Shown piece by piece: positions 34,746 through 43,281 of a stretch of DNA of 64,000 nt. The notes beneath the pieces are model-generated. The model had not been told where the DNA came from and ran no database searches. It saw only the letters and a program-made list of their open reading frames with translations. Source of the stretch: Falsiroseomonas ponticola (lineage in GTDB: Bacteria; Pseudomonadota; Alphaproteobacteria; Acetobacterales; Acetobacteraceae); NCBI RefSeq assembly GCF_016805305.1, contig NZ_JAERQN010000007.1:248001-312000 (forward strand). The letters run 5' to 3'. Positions within the stretch are counted from its first letter, which is position 1; each line of letters opens with the position of its first letter. Made by a program: the position numbers and the translations under genes.

Positions 34746-36115
34746 GCGGGCGCGGCGCCAGGGCGGGCCAGCAGGCGGCCCAGGCGCTGGGTCTGCGGGT
34801 GGTTCGGGTGGCTGCGGAGCAGCACGGCGTGGTGTGCCGCCGCCCCCGCCACATCGCCGGCGGCGAGGGCGAAATCGGCCAGGCGGGCCTGCGCCACCGG
34901 GTGGTCCGGCACCACGCGCAGCGCGGCGCGATAGGCGTTGGCGGCAGGCGCTTCCTCCCCCAGCCGGTCCAGCAGCCGGCCCTGCTGGACCAGCAGCTGC
35001 GCCTCCCGCTGCGCATTCGCCTTCATCTCATGCAGCAGCAGGGTGCAGGCGGCGCCCAGCGCGGCTTCGGTATCGATGGGGGGTGGCGGCGCGGGCGGGC
35101 CTTCCGCCGGGGCGGCGGCGGGCATTTCCGCGAAGAGGGCGGGGCGGGCGGGGAACCAGCGGCGGCGCGTCGCCTCGTTCACCTCCGCATAGCGGGCGAG
35201 GAAGGCGGCGGCCTCCGCCGGGGCGGGCTTCCAGCCGGGGCCGGGCATGGCGTCCGACACCGCGGCCACGAAGCGGCGCCAGGCGGGGGAGGCGGCGGAA
35301 AGACCCTCCGGCGTCTCGCGCATCGCCTCCCCCATCCGGCGCATCAGGTCGATGGCGGCGGGGGTGACGGAGAGGTTGCTGTAGCGGTCGGGGTCGTCGG
35401 AGGGGACGGCGAGGGGGATGTTGGCGAGGGCCAGGAAATCATCCACCGCGTCGCCGTTGACCATGCTGGCGCGTTCGAAGATGCGGGGCTCGATCGCGGC
35501 TTCGCCGAAGATGGCGGCCCAGTTGTCCAGCAGCGCGGCATAGTCGTATTGCGGCAGGCGGTCGGGGCCATAGGGCGGCAGGCCGGGCGGGCTGATCTGC
35601 GCGACGCGCAGCGCCTGGGTGTAGCCGCTGGCGAAATGCGCGTCCTGCCGGCGGAGATACATCACCACGCGGATGCGGCCCGCGAAGGGCGCGACCAGGT
35701 CCCGCAGCCGGGCGATGGCGTCCCGCGTGGCGAGCAGGCCGGAGCATTGCTCCGCGGAGAGGATGATGAGGCGGGTCGTGGCGGGCAGGGCCGCCATCTC
35801 GGCCGCGAATTCGCGCCGGAAGCGGGCGAGCCGCGCTTCCGCCCCCATGCCTTCCCAGAGCGCCGGGTTGAAATGGCCCAGCGCCTCCGGCGCCACGAGG
35901 GAGGCGGGGAGCATGCCGTGGTTCGCCCAGCCGGGGGAGGCCGGGTAGCAGACGCCGAGGGCGGTGAGCTCCGCCCGCCGGGCGCCGAGCACCCGCTGGA
36001 TGGAGGAGGTGCCGGTCTTCGACTGGCCGATATGCAGGATCAGCTCCGGCCGGGCCGTCGCGGGCGGCGGCGGCGCCCAGTCCGGCGCGGTGAAGGGGCG
36101 GAGCGGGGGGAGCAT
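34742..36115 (-). CDS. Sulfotransferase-like protein with C-terminal TPR-like region
   Basis: This 457-residue protein opens with LILHIGQSKTGTSSIQR (about residues 25-41), the 5'-phosphosulfate-binding P-loop of PAPS-dependent sulfotransferases. A strand and helix giving VVMYLRRQDAHFASGY resembles the 3'-phosphate-binding segment. The last about 100 residues are two or three TPR-like helix pairs. Such proteins may sulfate surface polysaccharides, or may be inactive relatives of capsule-associated proteins. There is no signal peptide. It follows the GNAT gene after 5 bases on the same strand. Confidence 0.7.
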   Translation of the reverse strand: MLPPLRPFTAPDWAPPPPATARPELILHIGQSKTGTSSIQRVLGARRAELTALGVCYPASPGWANHGMLPASLVAPEALGHFNPALWEGMGAEARLARFRREFAAEMAALPATTRLIILSAEQCSGLLATRDAIARLRDLVAPFAGRIRVVMYLRRQDAHFASGYTQALRVAQISPPGLPPYGPDRLPQYDYAALLDNWAAIFGEAAIEPRIFERASMVNGDAVDDFLALANIPLAVPSDDPDRYSNLSVTPAAIDLMRRMGEAMRETPEGLSAASPAWRRFVAAVSDAMPGPGWKPAPAEAAAFLARYAEVNEATRRRWFPARPALFAEMPAAAPAEGPPAPPPPIDTEAALGAACTLLLHEMKANAQREAQLLVQQGRLLDRLGEEAPAANAYRAALRVVPDHPVAQARLADFALAAGDVAGAAAHHAVLLRSHPNHPQTQRLGRLLARPGAAPA

Positions 36116-36120
36116 GGTGC

Positions 36121-36699
36121 TCAGAGGGCCTTGCGGAACCAGATCCGCGCATGGCCCGCGGGCATGCCATCCAGCCGGCCGAATTCCTTGTAGCCGTTCT
36201 GCGTCCAGAAATCCGGCGCCTGGAAGCTGAAGGTATCGGTATAGGCATGGGCGCAGCCGCGGTCGCGGGCGATGGCTTCCGCCCGCATCAGCAGTTCGGA
36301 GCCGACGCCCTTGCCGCGCAGGTCGCGCGACAGCCAGAGCCAGTCGATGAACAGCCAGCCCCAGAAGGTGAGGCCGAGCAGCCCGCCGCGGGCCGTGCCG
36401 TCCGGCGCGCGGGCCAGCAGGGTCACCGGCTCACGGTCGTAATCCCCGCCCATCTCCTGGTTGTAGGCATGCAGGCCGCGCTGGATGGCGGCGACGGCAT
36501 CGAGTTCGGGGAAGGCGTCCTCGCTGATCTCGACGCCGGCATCGGGCGCCATGCCGCGCTGGCGCGGCACCTCCGGCAGCAGGCCGCGCTGGCGCGGCGG
36601 GGGTGTGATGGCCTCGGCGATCGCGGCGGCCTTGCGCATGGCGGGCTTGGCCGCGGTGATCCTGGATCGGGTGCCCTTGGCGCCCGTCGCCTTCGCCAT
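36121..36699 (-). CDS. GNAT-family N-acetyltransferase with basic N-terminal tail
   Basis: This is a 192-residue protein. Residues 1-45 are rich in Lys, Arg, Ala and Pro and look disordered. The GNAT core follows: LWLSRDLRGKGVGSELLMRAEAIARDRGC carries the acetyl-CoA pyrophosphate loop (RGKGVG), and FQAPDFWTQNGYKEFGR is the typical C-terminal beta-bulge region. The substrate is unknown. It is coupled with the downstream sulfotransferase-like gene and lies 86 bases after the ParA gene. Confidence 0.88.
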   Translation of the reverse strand: MAKATGAKGTRSRITAAKPAMRKAAAIAEAITPPPRQRGLLPEVPRQRGMAPDAGVEISEDAFPELDAVAAIQRGLHAYNQEMGGDYDREPVTLLARAPDGTARGGLLGLTFWGWLFIDWLWLSRDLRGKGVGSELLMRAEAIARDRGCAHAYTDTFSFQAPDFWTQNGYKEFGRLDGMPAGHARIWFRKAL

Positions 36700-36785
36700 G
36701 TCCTAGTGTTCCTGTGGCCAGGCCGTGTGTCGATCGGATGACGGGCAATAGCCGGGGATGGGGAAGGGCGCAAAGCGGGCGCGTT

Positions 36786-37421
36786 TCATCCGTTTCGCAG
36801 GCCCTTCAGCGTGGCGGCCAGCGCCCGCATCTCCTCCGCCGCGACGGAGGCGGGGGCCGATTCGGTCACGCCGAGGCCGGCGGCGAAGGCCTGGGCGATG
36901 CCGGCGCGGTTGCCGATGGCCGGCGCCAGCAGCGTCAGGCCGCGCCGGGCGATCTCCGCCTGGACCATGGTGAGCAGCTTGCCGGTGGCGGGGGCGCGGT
37001 TCAGCGCGATGGCGGCGGGCCGCTTCTCCCCCCGCGCCAGGTCGAGCGTCGCGTCCATGGCCCAGAGATCGGCGGGGGAGGGCTGGAGGGGGACCAGGAC
37101 CAAATCCGCGCCGCGGATGGCGATCTTGGCGTCGGTGTCGGCGTGGGGGGGCGTGTCGAGCAGCACGAAGTCGTGGCTGCGGCGGAGCTTGTCGAGGGCG
37201 GCGGGCACGCGCCAGCCCGCGGGGGCATCGATGTCGAGGTGGGTGGCGCGGCGGCCGGCCTTGGCGCGTTCCGCCCCCCAGCGCGCCAGGGTCTGCTGGG
37301 GGTCCGTGTCCAGCAGCGCCACGCGGGCGCCGCTGCCGGCCAGCGCCGTGGCCAGGTTGGCGGTCAGGGTGGATTTCCCGGCGCCGCCCTTGCGCTGCGC
37401 CACCGCCACGATGAAGGCCAT
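36786..37421 (-). CDS. Orphan ParA/MinD-type ATPase
   Basis: This 211-residue P-loop ATPase has the deviant Walker A KGGAGKST (11-18), an LDTDPQQTLARW stretch, Walker B FVLLDTPPHAD, and an LNRAP base-recognition region. Such short ParA proteins position cargo (plasmids, chemotaxis arrays, carboxysomes, cellulose machinery) on the nucleoid or membrane. There is no ParB gene or obvious parS site beside it, so its cargo is unknown. Confidence 0.9.
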   Translation of the reverse strand: MAFIVAVAQRKGGAGKSTLTANLATALAGSGARVALLDTDPQQTLARWGAERAKAGRRATHLDIDAPAGWRVPAALDKLRRSHDFVLLDTPPHADTDAKIAIRGADLVLVPLQPSPADLWAMDATLDLARGEKRPAAIALNRAPATGKLLTMVQAEIARRGLTLLAPAIGNRAGIAQAFAAGLGVTESAPASVAAEEMRALAATLKGLRNG

Positions 37422-37491
37422 GCCTGCGACTCCATGTCCCGGTTCGCGGGAAGCCTAGCAAATCCTGGCGTCGCGGTCCTGCGGCGGGCCG

Positions 37492-37863
37492 TCAGCGGGG
37501 CTGGGCGGGGCCTTCCTGGGCGCGGGTGGTGCTGGCATCAGGGCGGGCACCGGGGCGCGGGCCGATCGGGGATTGGCCGGCCTGGCCGGCGCCCTCGCTG
37601 TGCTCGGGCTGGCGCTGGCCGGGCACGGCGGGGGCGGGCAGCGTGGCGTGGCCGGGGGGCGGGGCGGTGCGCGGGGGCTCGTTCCGGGGCGCGCCGGTGC
37701 CGGCGGGGGGCTGCGCGGGGGCGGTGGGCGAGCCGGCGCGGTCGCCCTCCATCCGGGTGGGCGGTGGGCGGGAATTGGCGGCGGGTTCGCGGTCCAGCTG
37801 CTGCGCGGCGGCAGGCAGGGCCAGCAGGGCGGCGAGGAGCGTGGGGGGGAGCATGATTCGCAT
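37492..37863 (-). CDS. Small exported proline-rich protein, function unknown
   Basis: The predicted protein has 123 residues from ATG 37863. MRIMLPPTLLAALLALPAAAQQ is a clear Sec signal peptide. The mature part is Pro, Ala, Gly and Gln-rich with no fold signature (REPAANSRPPPTRMEGD). Prolonged Pro-rich sequence in GC-rich DNA can be spurious, but the well-formed signal peptide and the divergent position from nnr (46-base gap) favour a real gene. No homology is recognised. Confidence 0.5.
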   Translation of the reverse strand: MRIMLPPTLLAALLALPAAAQQLDREPAANSRPPPTRMEGDRAGSPTAPAQPPAGTGAPRNEPPRTAPPPGHATLPAPAVPGQRQPEHSEGAGQAGQSPIGPRPGARPDASTTRAQEGPAQPR

Positions 37864-37909
37864 GCGATCGCAGCGCGCCAGCGCCCGCCGGGTTCGATAG
37901 GCTGCCGGC

Positions 37910-39352
37910 ATGGACGAGCTTCTGACACCGGATGAGATGGCGCGCGCCGATGCGGCGGCGATCGCGGGGGGCGTCCCGGGCCTCACGCTGATGGAGGCGG
38001 CGGGGCGGGCGGTGGCGCGGGCGGTGATGCGGCGCTTCCGGCCGGTGCCGACGCTGGTGCTGGCGGGGCCGGGGAACAACGGCGGGGATGGCTATGTGGT
38101 GGCCCGGCTGCTGGACCAGGCGGGGTGGCCGGTGGCCCTCGCCGCGCTGGCGCCGCCCCGGCCGGGCACGGATGCGGCGGCGGTCGCGGCGCGCTGGCGG
38201 GGGCCGGTGGTGGAATTCTCCGCCGGGCGCGCGGCGCAGGCGGGGCTGGTGGTGGATGCGGTGTTCGGGGCGGGGCTGTCCAGGCCGGTGGAGGGGCTGG
38301 CCGAATCGGTGCTGCGGGCCGTGGCGGCGCCGGTGGTGGCGGTGGACGTGCCCTCCGGCGTCGATGGCGCGACGGGGGCGGTGCGGGGCTTCGCCCGGGG
38401 GGCGGCGCTGACCGTGACCTTCTTCCGGCTGAAGCCGGGGCACCTGCTGCATCCCGGCCGGGCGCTCTGCGGGGCGGTGGTGCTGGCGGATATCGGGCTG
38501 CCGGCCGCCGTGCTGGGGGGCATCGCGCCGCGGGCCTGGCGCAACGGGCCGGGGCTGTGGCGGCTGCCCGTGCCGGGGGCGGAGGCCCACAAATACGCGC
38601 GCGGCCATGTCGCGGTGGTGGCGGGGGCCGGGATGACGGGGGCGGCGCGGCTGGTGGCGCGGGCGGCGCGGCGGGCCGGGGCCGGGCTGCTGACCCTGCT
38701 GGCGCCGGATGCGGCGACGGCGGCCGTGCTGCGCGCCGGCGACCCCGGCGCGATGGTCAGCGAGGCGGGCGCGGCGGCGCTGCTGGCGGATGCGCGGATC
38801 GGCACCTGGGTGCTGGGCCCCGGCCTGCCGCCCGATGGCACGACGCGCGCGCTGCTGCGCCGGGTGATCGGGGCGGGGCGGCAGGTGGTGGCGGATGCGG
38901 GCGCGCTGCGCGCCGCCACCGGCGATCCGGAGGCGCTGGCCGGCGCCGCCGTGCTGACGCCCCATGCCGGCGAGTTCTCCGCCGTCTTCGGCACGCCGGG
39001 GGAGGACCGCCCGGCCGCCGCGCGGGCGGCCGCCGCACGCACCGGCGCCGTGGTGCTGCTGAAGGGGGCGGACAGCATCATCGCCGCGCCGGATGGGCGG
39101 ATCGCCATCAACGCCAATGCGCCGCCCTGGCTGGCCACCGGCGGCACGGGGGATGTGCTGGCCGGGATCGTGGCGGGGCTGCTTGCGCAAGGAATGCCCG
39201 CCTTCGAGGCCGCCTGCGCCGCCTGCTTCCTGCATGGGGAAGCCGCAGCGCGGATCGGCCCGGGGCTGGTGGCGGAGGACATCGCGGACCACCTTCCACC
39301 TGTCCTCGCGGCAAGGTTGCTCGACGCGGCGGGGGCTTCTCGGGCAGAGTGA
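37910..39352 (+). CDS. nnr: Bifunctional NAD(P)H-hydrate epimerase / ADP-dependent dehydratase
   Basis: The protein has 480 residues. The N-terminal YjeF_N epimerase domain (about 1-210) has LVLAGPGNNGGDGYVVAR and VDVPSGVDG. The C-terminal ribokinase-like dehydratase (about 220-475) has HKYARGHVAVVAG, LGPGLPPDG, LTPHAGEFSAVFG, LLKGADSIIA and the catalytic GGTGDVLAGIVAG. The enzyme repairs hydrated NADH and NADPH, converting both epimers back using ADP or ATP. It is followed 25 bases later by malonyl-CoA decarboxylase. Confidence 0.95.
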   Translation: MDELLTPDEMARADAAAIAGGVPGLTLMEAAGRAVARAVMRRFRPVPTLVLAGPGNNGGDGYVVARLLDQAGWPVALAALAPPRPGTDAAAVAARWRGPVVEFSAGRAAQAGLVVDAVFGAGLSRPVEGLAESVLRAVAAPVVAVDVPSGVDGATGAVRGFARGAALTVTFFRLKPGHLLHPGRALCGAVVLADIGLPAAVLGGIAPRAWRNGPGLWRLPVPGAEAHKYARGHVAVVAGAGMTGAARLVARAARRAGAGLLTLLAPDAATAAVLRAGDPGAMVSEAGAAALLADARIGTWVLGPGLPPDGTTRALLRRVIGAGRQVVADAGALRAATGDPEALAGAAVLTPHAGEFSAVFGTPGEDRPAAARAAAARTGAVVLLKGADSIIAAPDGRIAINANAPPWLATGGTGDVLAGIVAGLLAQGMPAFEAACAACFLHGEAAARIGPGLVAEDIADHLPPVLAARLLDAAGASRAE

Positions 39353-39377
39353 TTGAAACACGCAGAAAGGATCCGTG

Positions 39378-40814
39378 ATGTCGGACCTTGCCGCCCCCGC
39401 CGGGCTTTTCGACCGCGCCCTCCGGCGCGTGACCACGCTGTGGCGGGACATGGCATCCTCCGTGACCGGGGGCGAGGAGGAGGGCATCGCCGCGCAGATG
39501 CGCGCCTGCCTGGAGGCGCGGGGCGGCGAGGTCTCCGCCCGGTCCCGCGCCGCCAAGCTGGCGCAATCCTACCTGGCGGCGGACCATGCGGGGCGGGGCG
39601 AGTTCCTGCGCGCCCTGGCGGCCTTCGATTCCGATGCGGCGGCGGTGACGGCGGCCTGGAACCGCGTGGCGGCGGCGACCGACGTGGCGGAACGCGCGGC
39701 GGCCAAGGCGGCGCTGCGCCGGGTGCTGGACCCGCCGCGGCTGCGGCTGCTGACGCAGTTCACCACCATCCCGGACGGGGTGAAGTTCCTGGTCGATCTG
39801 CGCGCCGACCTGATGGGCCGGATGGAGGGCGAGCCCCTGCTGCAGGCGCTGGAGGCCGATTTCCGCACCCTGCTGGCGGGCTGGTTCGATGTGGGTTTTC
39901 TCGAGCTGCGACGGATCGACTGGGCATCGCCCGCCATGCTGCTGGAGAAGCTGGTGGGGTATGAGGCGGTGCACCGCATCCGCACCTGGCGGGACCTCAA
40001 GAACCGCCTCGATTCCGACCGCCGCTGCTACGCCTTCTTCCACCCCCGCATGCCCGATGAGCCGCTGATCTTCGTCGAGGTCGCGCTGGTGGAGGGCATG
40101 GCCGCCAGCGTGCAGGGGCTGCTGGACGAGAAGGCGCCGGTGCAGGACCCGAAGAAGGCCGACACCGCCATCTTCTATTCCATCAACAACTGCCAGCGCG
40201 GGCTGGACGGCATCTCCTTCGGCAATTTCCTCATCAAGCGGGTGGTGGAGGTGCTGGGCGCGGAGTTCGGCAACCTCGACTGCTTCGCCACCCTCTCCCC
40301 CATCCCCGGCTTCCGCCGCTGGATGGAAGGCAGGCTGGAGGCCGGCGACGCGGCGCTGGTGACGGAGGAGGAGGCGGCGGCGCTGCGCGCCCTGGTGCCG
40401 GGGGAGCTGGCGATCGCGGGGCCGGATGGCGCGGCGGCCAAGGCGGAGACGCCGGCCCAGACGCTGCGCCGCGTCCTGGCCCGGCGCCTGCCGGGGCGGG
40501 AGGAGCCGCTGGGCAAGGCGCTGGAGCCCGTGCTGATGCGCGCCTGCGCGCGCTACCTGCTGGCGGAGAGCGGCCGCAGCCCGAAGCGCGCGCGCGACCC
40601 CGTCGCGCATTTCCACCTGAGCAACGGCGCGCGGGTGGAGCGGCTGAACTGGCGCGGCGATACCTCCGAGAAGGGCTTCCGCGAGTCCTTCGGGCTGATG
40701 GTGAACTACCGCTACGATCCCGCGAAGATCGAGGACTACCATGAGGAGTATGCGGGGGAGGGGCGGCGCGCGGCGTCCTCCGCCATCCGCAAGCTGGCCA
40801 AGGGGTTCGTGTAG
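39378..40814 (+). CDS. Malonyl-CoA decarboxylase
   Basis: The predicted product has 478 residues from ATG 39378 (a GTG one codon earlier is possible; AGAAAGGA is the ribosome site). The protein matches the MCD family: an N-terminal helical domain, TTIPDGVKFLVDLRADL, then the GNAT-like catalytic domain with FFHPRMPDEPLIFVEVAL, the YSINNCQRGLDGISFGNFLIK core, and FATLSPIPGF. Catalytic His and Ser positions lie in the last two segments. It converts malonyl-CoA to acetyl-CoA, either for malonate use or to limit malonyl-CoA. No malonate transporter or malonyl-CoA synthetase adjoins it. Confidence 0.95.
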   Translation: MSDLAAPAGLFDRALRRVTTLWRDMASSVTGGEEEGIAAQMRACLEARGGEVSARSRAAKLAQSYLAADHAGRGEFLRALAAFDSDAAAVTAAWNRVAAATDVAERAAAKAALRRVLDPPRLRLLTQFTTIPDGVKFLVDLRADLMGRMEGEPLLQALEADFRTLLAGWFDVGFLELRRIDWASPAMLLEKLVGYEAVHRIRTWRDLKNRLDSDRRCYAFFHPRMPDEPLIFVEVALVEGMAASVQGLLDEKAPVQDPKKADTAIFYSINNCQRGLDGISFGNFLIKRVVEVLGAEFGNLDCFATLSPIPGFRRWMEGRLEAGDAALVTEEEAAALRALVPGELAIAGPDGAAAKAETPAQTLRRVLARRLPGREEPLGKALEPVLMRACARYLLAESGRSPKRARDPVAHFHLSNGARVERLNWRGDTSEKGFRESFGLMVNYRYDPAKIEDYHEEYAGEGRRAASSAIRKLAKGFV

Positions 40815-40822
40815 GGGTTCGC

Positions 40823-41281
40823 ATGAAGCTTGTGCTGGGGGCCGCTTTCGCGGTGGCGATGACCGTCGGCGGGGCGCTGGCCCAGCCTGCCGCTCCGCTG
40901 CGGGTGCTGGTGGAGCAGCGCGTCGAGGATGGCAGCCTGGAGGAACGCGCCACGCTGCGTTGCGTGGCCGATGCCCCCTGCCTGGCGCCGACCGCGTTGG
41001 TCCTCGATGGCCGGCCGGTGGCGACCCTGCTGGCGGTGGAGAACCTCGGCTCCTCGATCCGCCTGCATGTGATCCCGGACCTGCCCGGCCAGCCGGTGGC
41101 GTCGCTGACGCCCACGGGCCGGTCCGGCGTTGCCGTCATCAACCTGCGCCAGGCTTCCCGCATGGTCCGGGACGTGCCGCTTCACATCAATGCGGACCGG
41201 CGGCTGGTGGCGAATGACCTGGCGCATCGCAGCCCGCCCCATCCCGTGGCCGTGCTGCGGGTGACGGTGACGCTGGAATAG
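40823..41281 (+). CDS. Small exported protein, function unknown
   Basis: This 152-residue protein has a clear signal peptide (MKLVLGAAFAVAMTVGGALAQ), so it is periplasmic. The mature part looks like a single beta-rich domain with two cysteines (LRCVADAPC) likely to form a disulfide. It starts 9 bases after the malonyl-CoA decarboxylase stop with an AGGGG site upstream, so it is probably co-transcribed. No family is recognised. Confidence 0.7.
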   Translation: MKLVLGAAFAVAMTVGGALAQPAAPLRVLVEQRVEDGSLEERATLRCVADAPCLAPTALVLDGRPVATLLAVENLGSSIRLHVIPDLPGQPVASLTPTGRSGVAVINLRQASRMVRDVPLHINADRRLVANDLAHRSPPHPVAVLRVTVTLE

Positions 41282-41396
41282 CGCCGCCCGGCCGCTGATT
41301 TCGGACTGATTTCGGCGCGGCTTCCCCCCGCTTTCGGGACCGCGGAGGCGCCCCTTCGCCAGTCTCCGCCCCGCATCGACGGGGCGGAGGTTGGCG

Positions 41397-41969
41397 ATGG
41401 CGGGGCGGTGGTGGCTGGGGGTGGCGCTGGCGGGCCTGGCCGCGGCCGGCCCCTGCCGGGCGAGCGGGGCGGATGGCTTCCCGGTGCAGGAGGTGCTGTT
41501 CCCCGCGGCCAGCGGGGGCGTGCCGGCGGGGCTGGTGCTTCGCCCGCCGGGCTGGCTTTCCGGCGATGCCACGGTGGTGCTGGCGCCTTCCCCCGCCTGG
41601 CCGCCCGGGCTGCGGGAGAGGCTGGTGGCGGCGCTGGCGGCGGCGGGCGCCGCGGTGGTGGAGGCCACCGAGCCCCTGGAGGCGGCGCTGCCGGCCCTGC
41701 GGCGGGAGGGCGGGATCCTCGTCGTGCTCGGCCCCGGCGCGGCGGTGCCGGTGGCGGAGGGGGTGACGGCGGCGATCGCGCTGGATGCCGCAGGCCCGCG
41801 GATGCGCATGGGCCTGGCGCCGCCACCGGCGGAAGCCTGGCCGCTGCGCGCCGGGCTGCTCTGCGCGCTGCTGGCCGGGACGCTCGGCCTGGAGGCCGCG
41901 CCGGGGTGGGAGGCGCAATGCGCCAGGGGCCTGAGCGCCCCGCGTCCCGCGCGCAGCCCGGTGGATTGA
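41397..41969 (+). CDS. Small exported protein, function unknown
   Basis: The predicted product is 190 residues from ATG 41397. MAGRWWLGVALAGLAAAGPCRA is a likely signal peptide, with a cysteine near the cleavage site. The body alternates Ala/Gly-rich strands (LVLRPPGWLSGDATVVLAPSP, ILVVLGPGAAVPVAEG) suggestive of an alpha/beta-hydrolase-like or Rossmann-like fold, but there is no catalytic motif. Codon use matches the neighbours. It may be a divergent hydrolase relative. Confidence 0.55.
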   Translation: MAGRWWLGVALAGLAAAGPCRASGADGFPVQEVLFPAASGGVPAGLVLRPPGWLSGDATVVLAPSPAWPPGLRERLVAALAAAGAAVVEATEPLEAALPALRREGGILVVLGPGAAVPVAEGVTAAIALDAAGPRMRMGLAPPPAEAWPLRAGLLCALLAGTLGLEAAPGWEAQCARGLSAPRPARSPVD

Positions 41970-42030
41970 GCCGCGCCCCATCCGCTGCAAGGATCGCGGC
42001 AACAACGCCGGGTCCGCCTTGTTCCAGGGA

Positions 42031-43221
42031 GTGACAACGACAGGGGTTCTGGGGGTGCCGGATTTCCGGCGCCTCTGGCTCGTCGGCTCCTTCATCTCCA
42101 TCGCGCGCTGGCTGGAGATGCTGGTCATCGCCGTCGTGGTCTATGACCAGACGAAATCGCCCTTCCTCGTGGCCGCCATGACGCTGGTGCGGCTGCTGCC
42201 CATGGGGCTGTTCGGCGCGACGCTGGGCGTGGCGGCGGACCGCATGCAGCGGCGCCATGCGCTGGTCGGCGTGGTGTGCTGCCAGGCGATGGTGGCGGCG
42301 GGGCTGGTGGTGCTGTGCCTGTCCGGCCAGCCGCCGGTCTGGCTGCTGGGGCTGGCCGCCTTCGTCTCCGGCATCGCCTGGGCCACCGACAACCCGGTGC
42401 GGCGGATGATGCTGGGGGAGATCGTGGGCACCACGCGCATGGCCTCCGCCATGTCGCTGGACGTGGTCGCCAACAATGCCAGCCGGGTGGCGGGGCCGGC
42501 GCTGGGGGGCGCGATCCTGGCGGCGCAGGGGCCGGTGGCGGCCTTCGCGCTGTCCTTCGCGCTCTATGCCTTCGCGGCCGCGGCGGCGCTGCGGGTGCGC
42601 CACCGCAGCACCGTCACCAGCCGGCCGCTTTCCGTCATCCGCGACACGCGGGAGAGCTTCGCCCTGGTGCTGCGCCAGCCCGGCATGCGGGGCGTGCTGA
42701 TCGTGACCATCATCTACAACCTGTTCGGCTGGCCCGCGAATTCGATGGTGCCGGTGATCGGGGCGGGGACGCTGGGGCTTGGCCCCGATGGCGTCGGGCT
42801 GCTGGCCAGCATGGATGGCGTGGGCGCCTTCCTGGCCGCCATGGCGCTGGCCGCGCGGGCGCCGGCGCATTGGTACCGGCCGGTCTATATCGGGGGATGC
42901 GCGCTCTATTGCGCGATGGCGACGGCCTTCGCCCTGGCGCCCGGCGTGATCAGCGCGGGGACGGCGCTGGTGGTGATGGGGGCGGGGGGCGCGGGCTTCG
43001 CCACCATGCAGGCGACGCTGGTCTATATCGCCATGCCGCCGGAGGAGCGCAGCCGGGCGCTTGGCGTGCTGTCGGTCTGCGTGGGGCTCGGGCTGCTGGG
43101 GTTTCTCCATCTCGGGCTGATGGCGGACTGGATCGGCGCGCCGGCGGCGACCGCGCTGATGGGGGTGGAGGGGCTGGTGGCGCTGGCCGTGACCTGGCGC
43201 TGGTGGCGGGCCTCGGGCTGA
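42031..43221 (+). CDS. MFS transporter
   Basis: The predicted product is about 396 residues with roughly twelve helices. The start is uncertain: TTG 42019, GTG 42031 (used here) and GTG 42055, the last with an AGGGG site 8 bases upstream. The FRRLWLVGSFISIARWLEMLVIAVVVYDQTKSPFLVA opening, the loop 2-3 motif GVAADRMQRR and an internal repeat fit the EntS-like/enterobactin-exporter MFS branch. The exported compound is unknown. Neighbours give no hint. Confidence 0.88.
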   Translation: MTTTGVLGVPDFRRLWLVGSFISIARWLEMLVIAVVVYDQTKSPFLVAAMTLVRLLPMGLFGATLGVAADRMQRRHALVGVVCCQAMVAAGLVVLCLSGQPPVWLLGLAAFVSGIAWATDNPVRRMMLGEIVGTTRMASAMSLDVVANNASRVAGPALGGAILAAQGPVAAFALSFALYAFAAAAALRVRHRSTVTSRPLSVIRDTRESFALVLRQPGMRGVLIVTIIYNLFGWPANSMVPVIGAGTLGLGPDGVGLLASMDGVGAFLAAMALAARAPAHWYRPVYIGGCALYCAMATAFALAPGVISAGTALVVMGAGGAGFATMQATLVYIAMPPEERSRALGVLSVCVGLGLLGFLHLGLMADWIGAPAATALMGVEGLVALAVTWRWWRASG

Positions 43222-43281
43222 GATGCTTCGCTTGACCGGCGCGAACCCCTATCTTCGCGCCATGAACCCGAGGAGGCGAGG

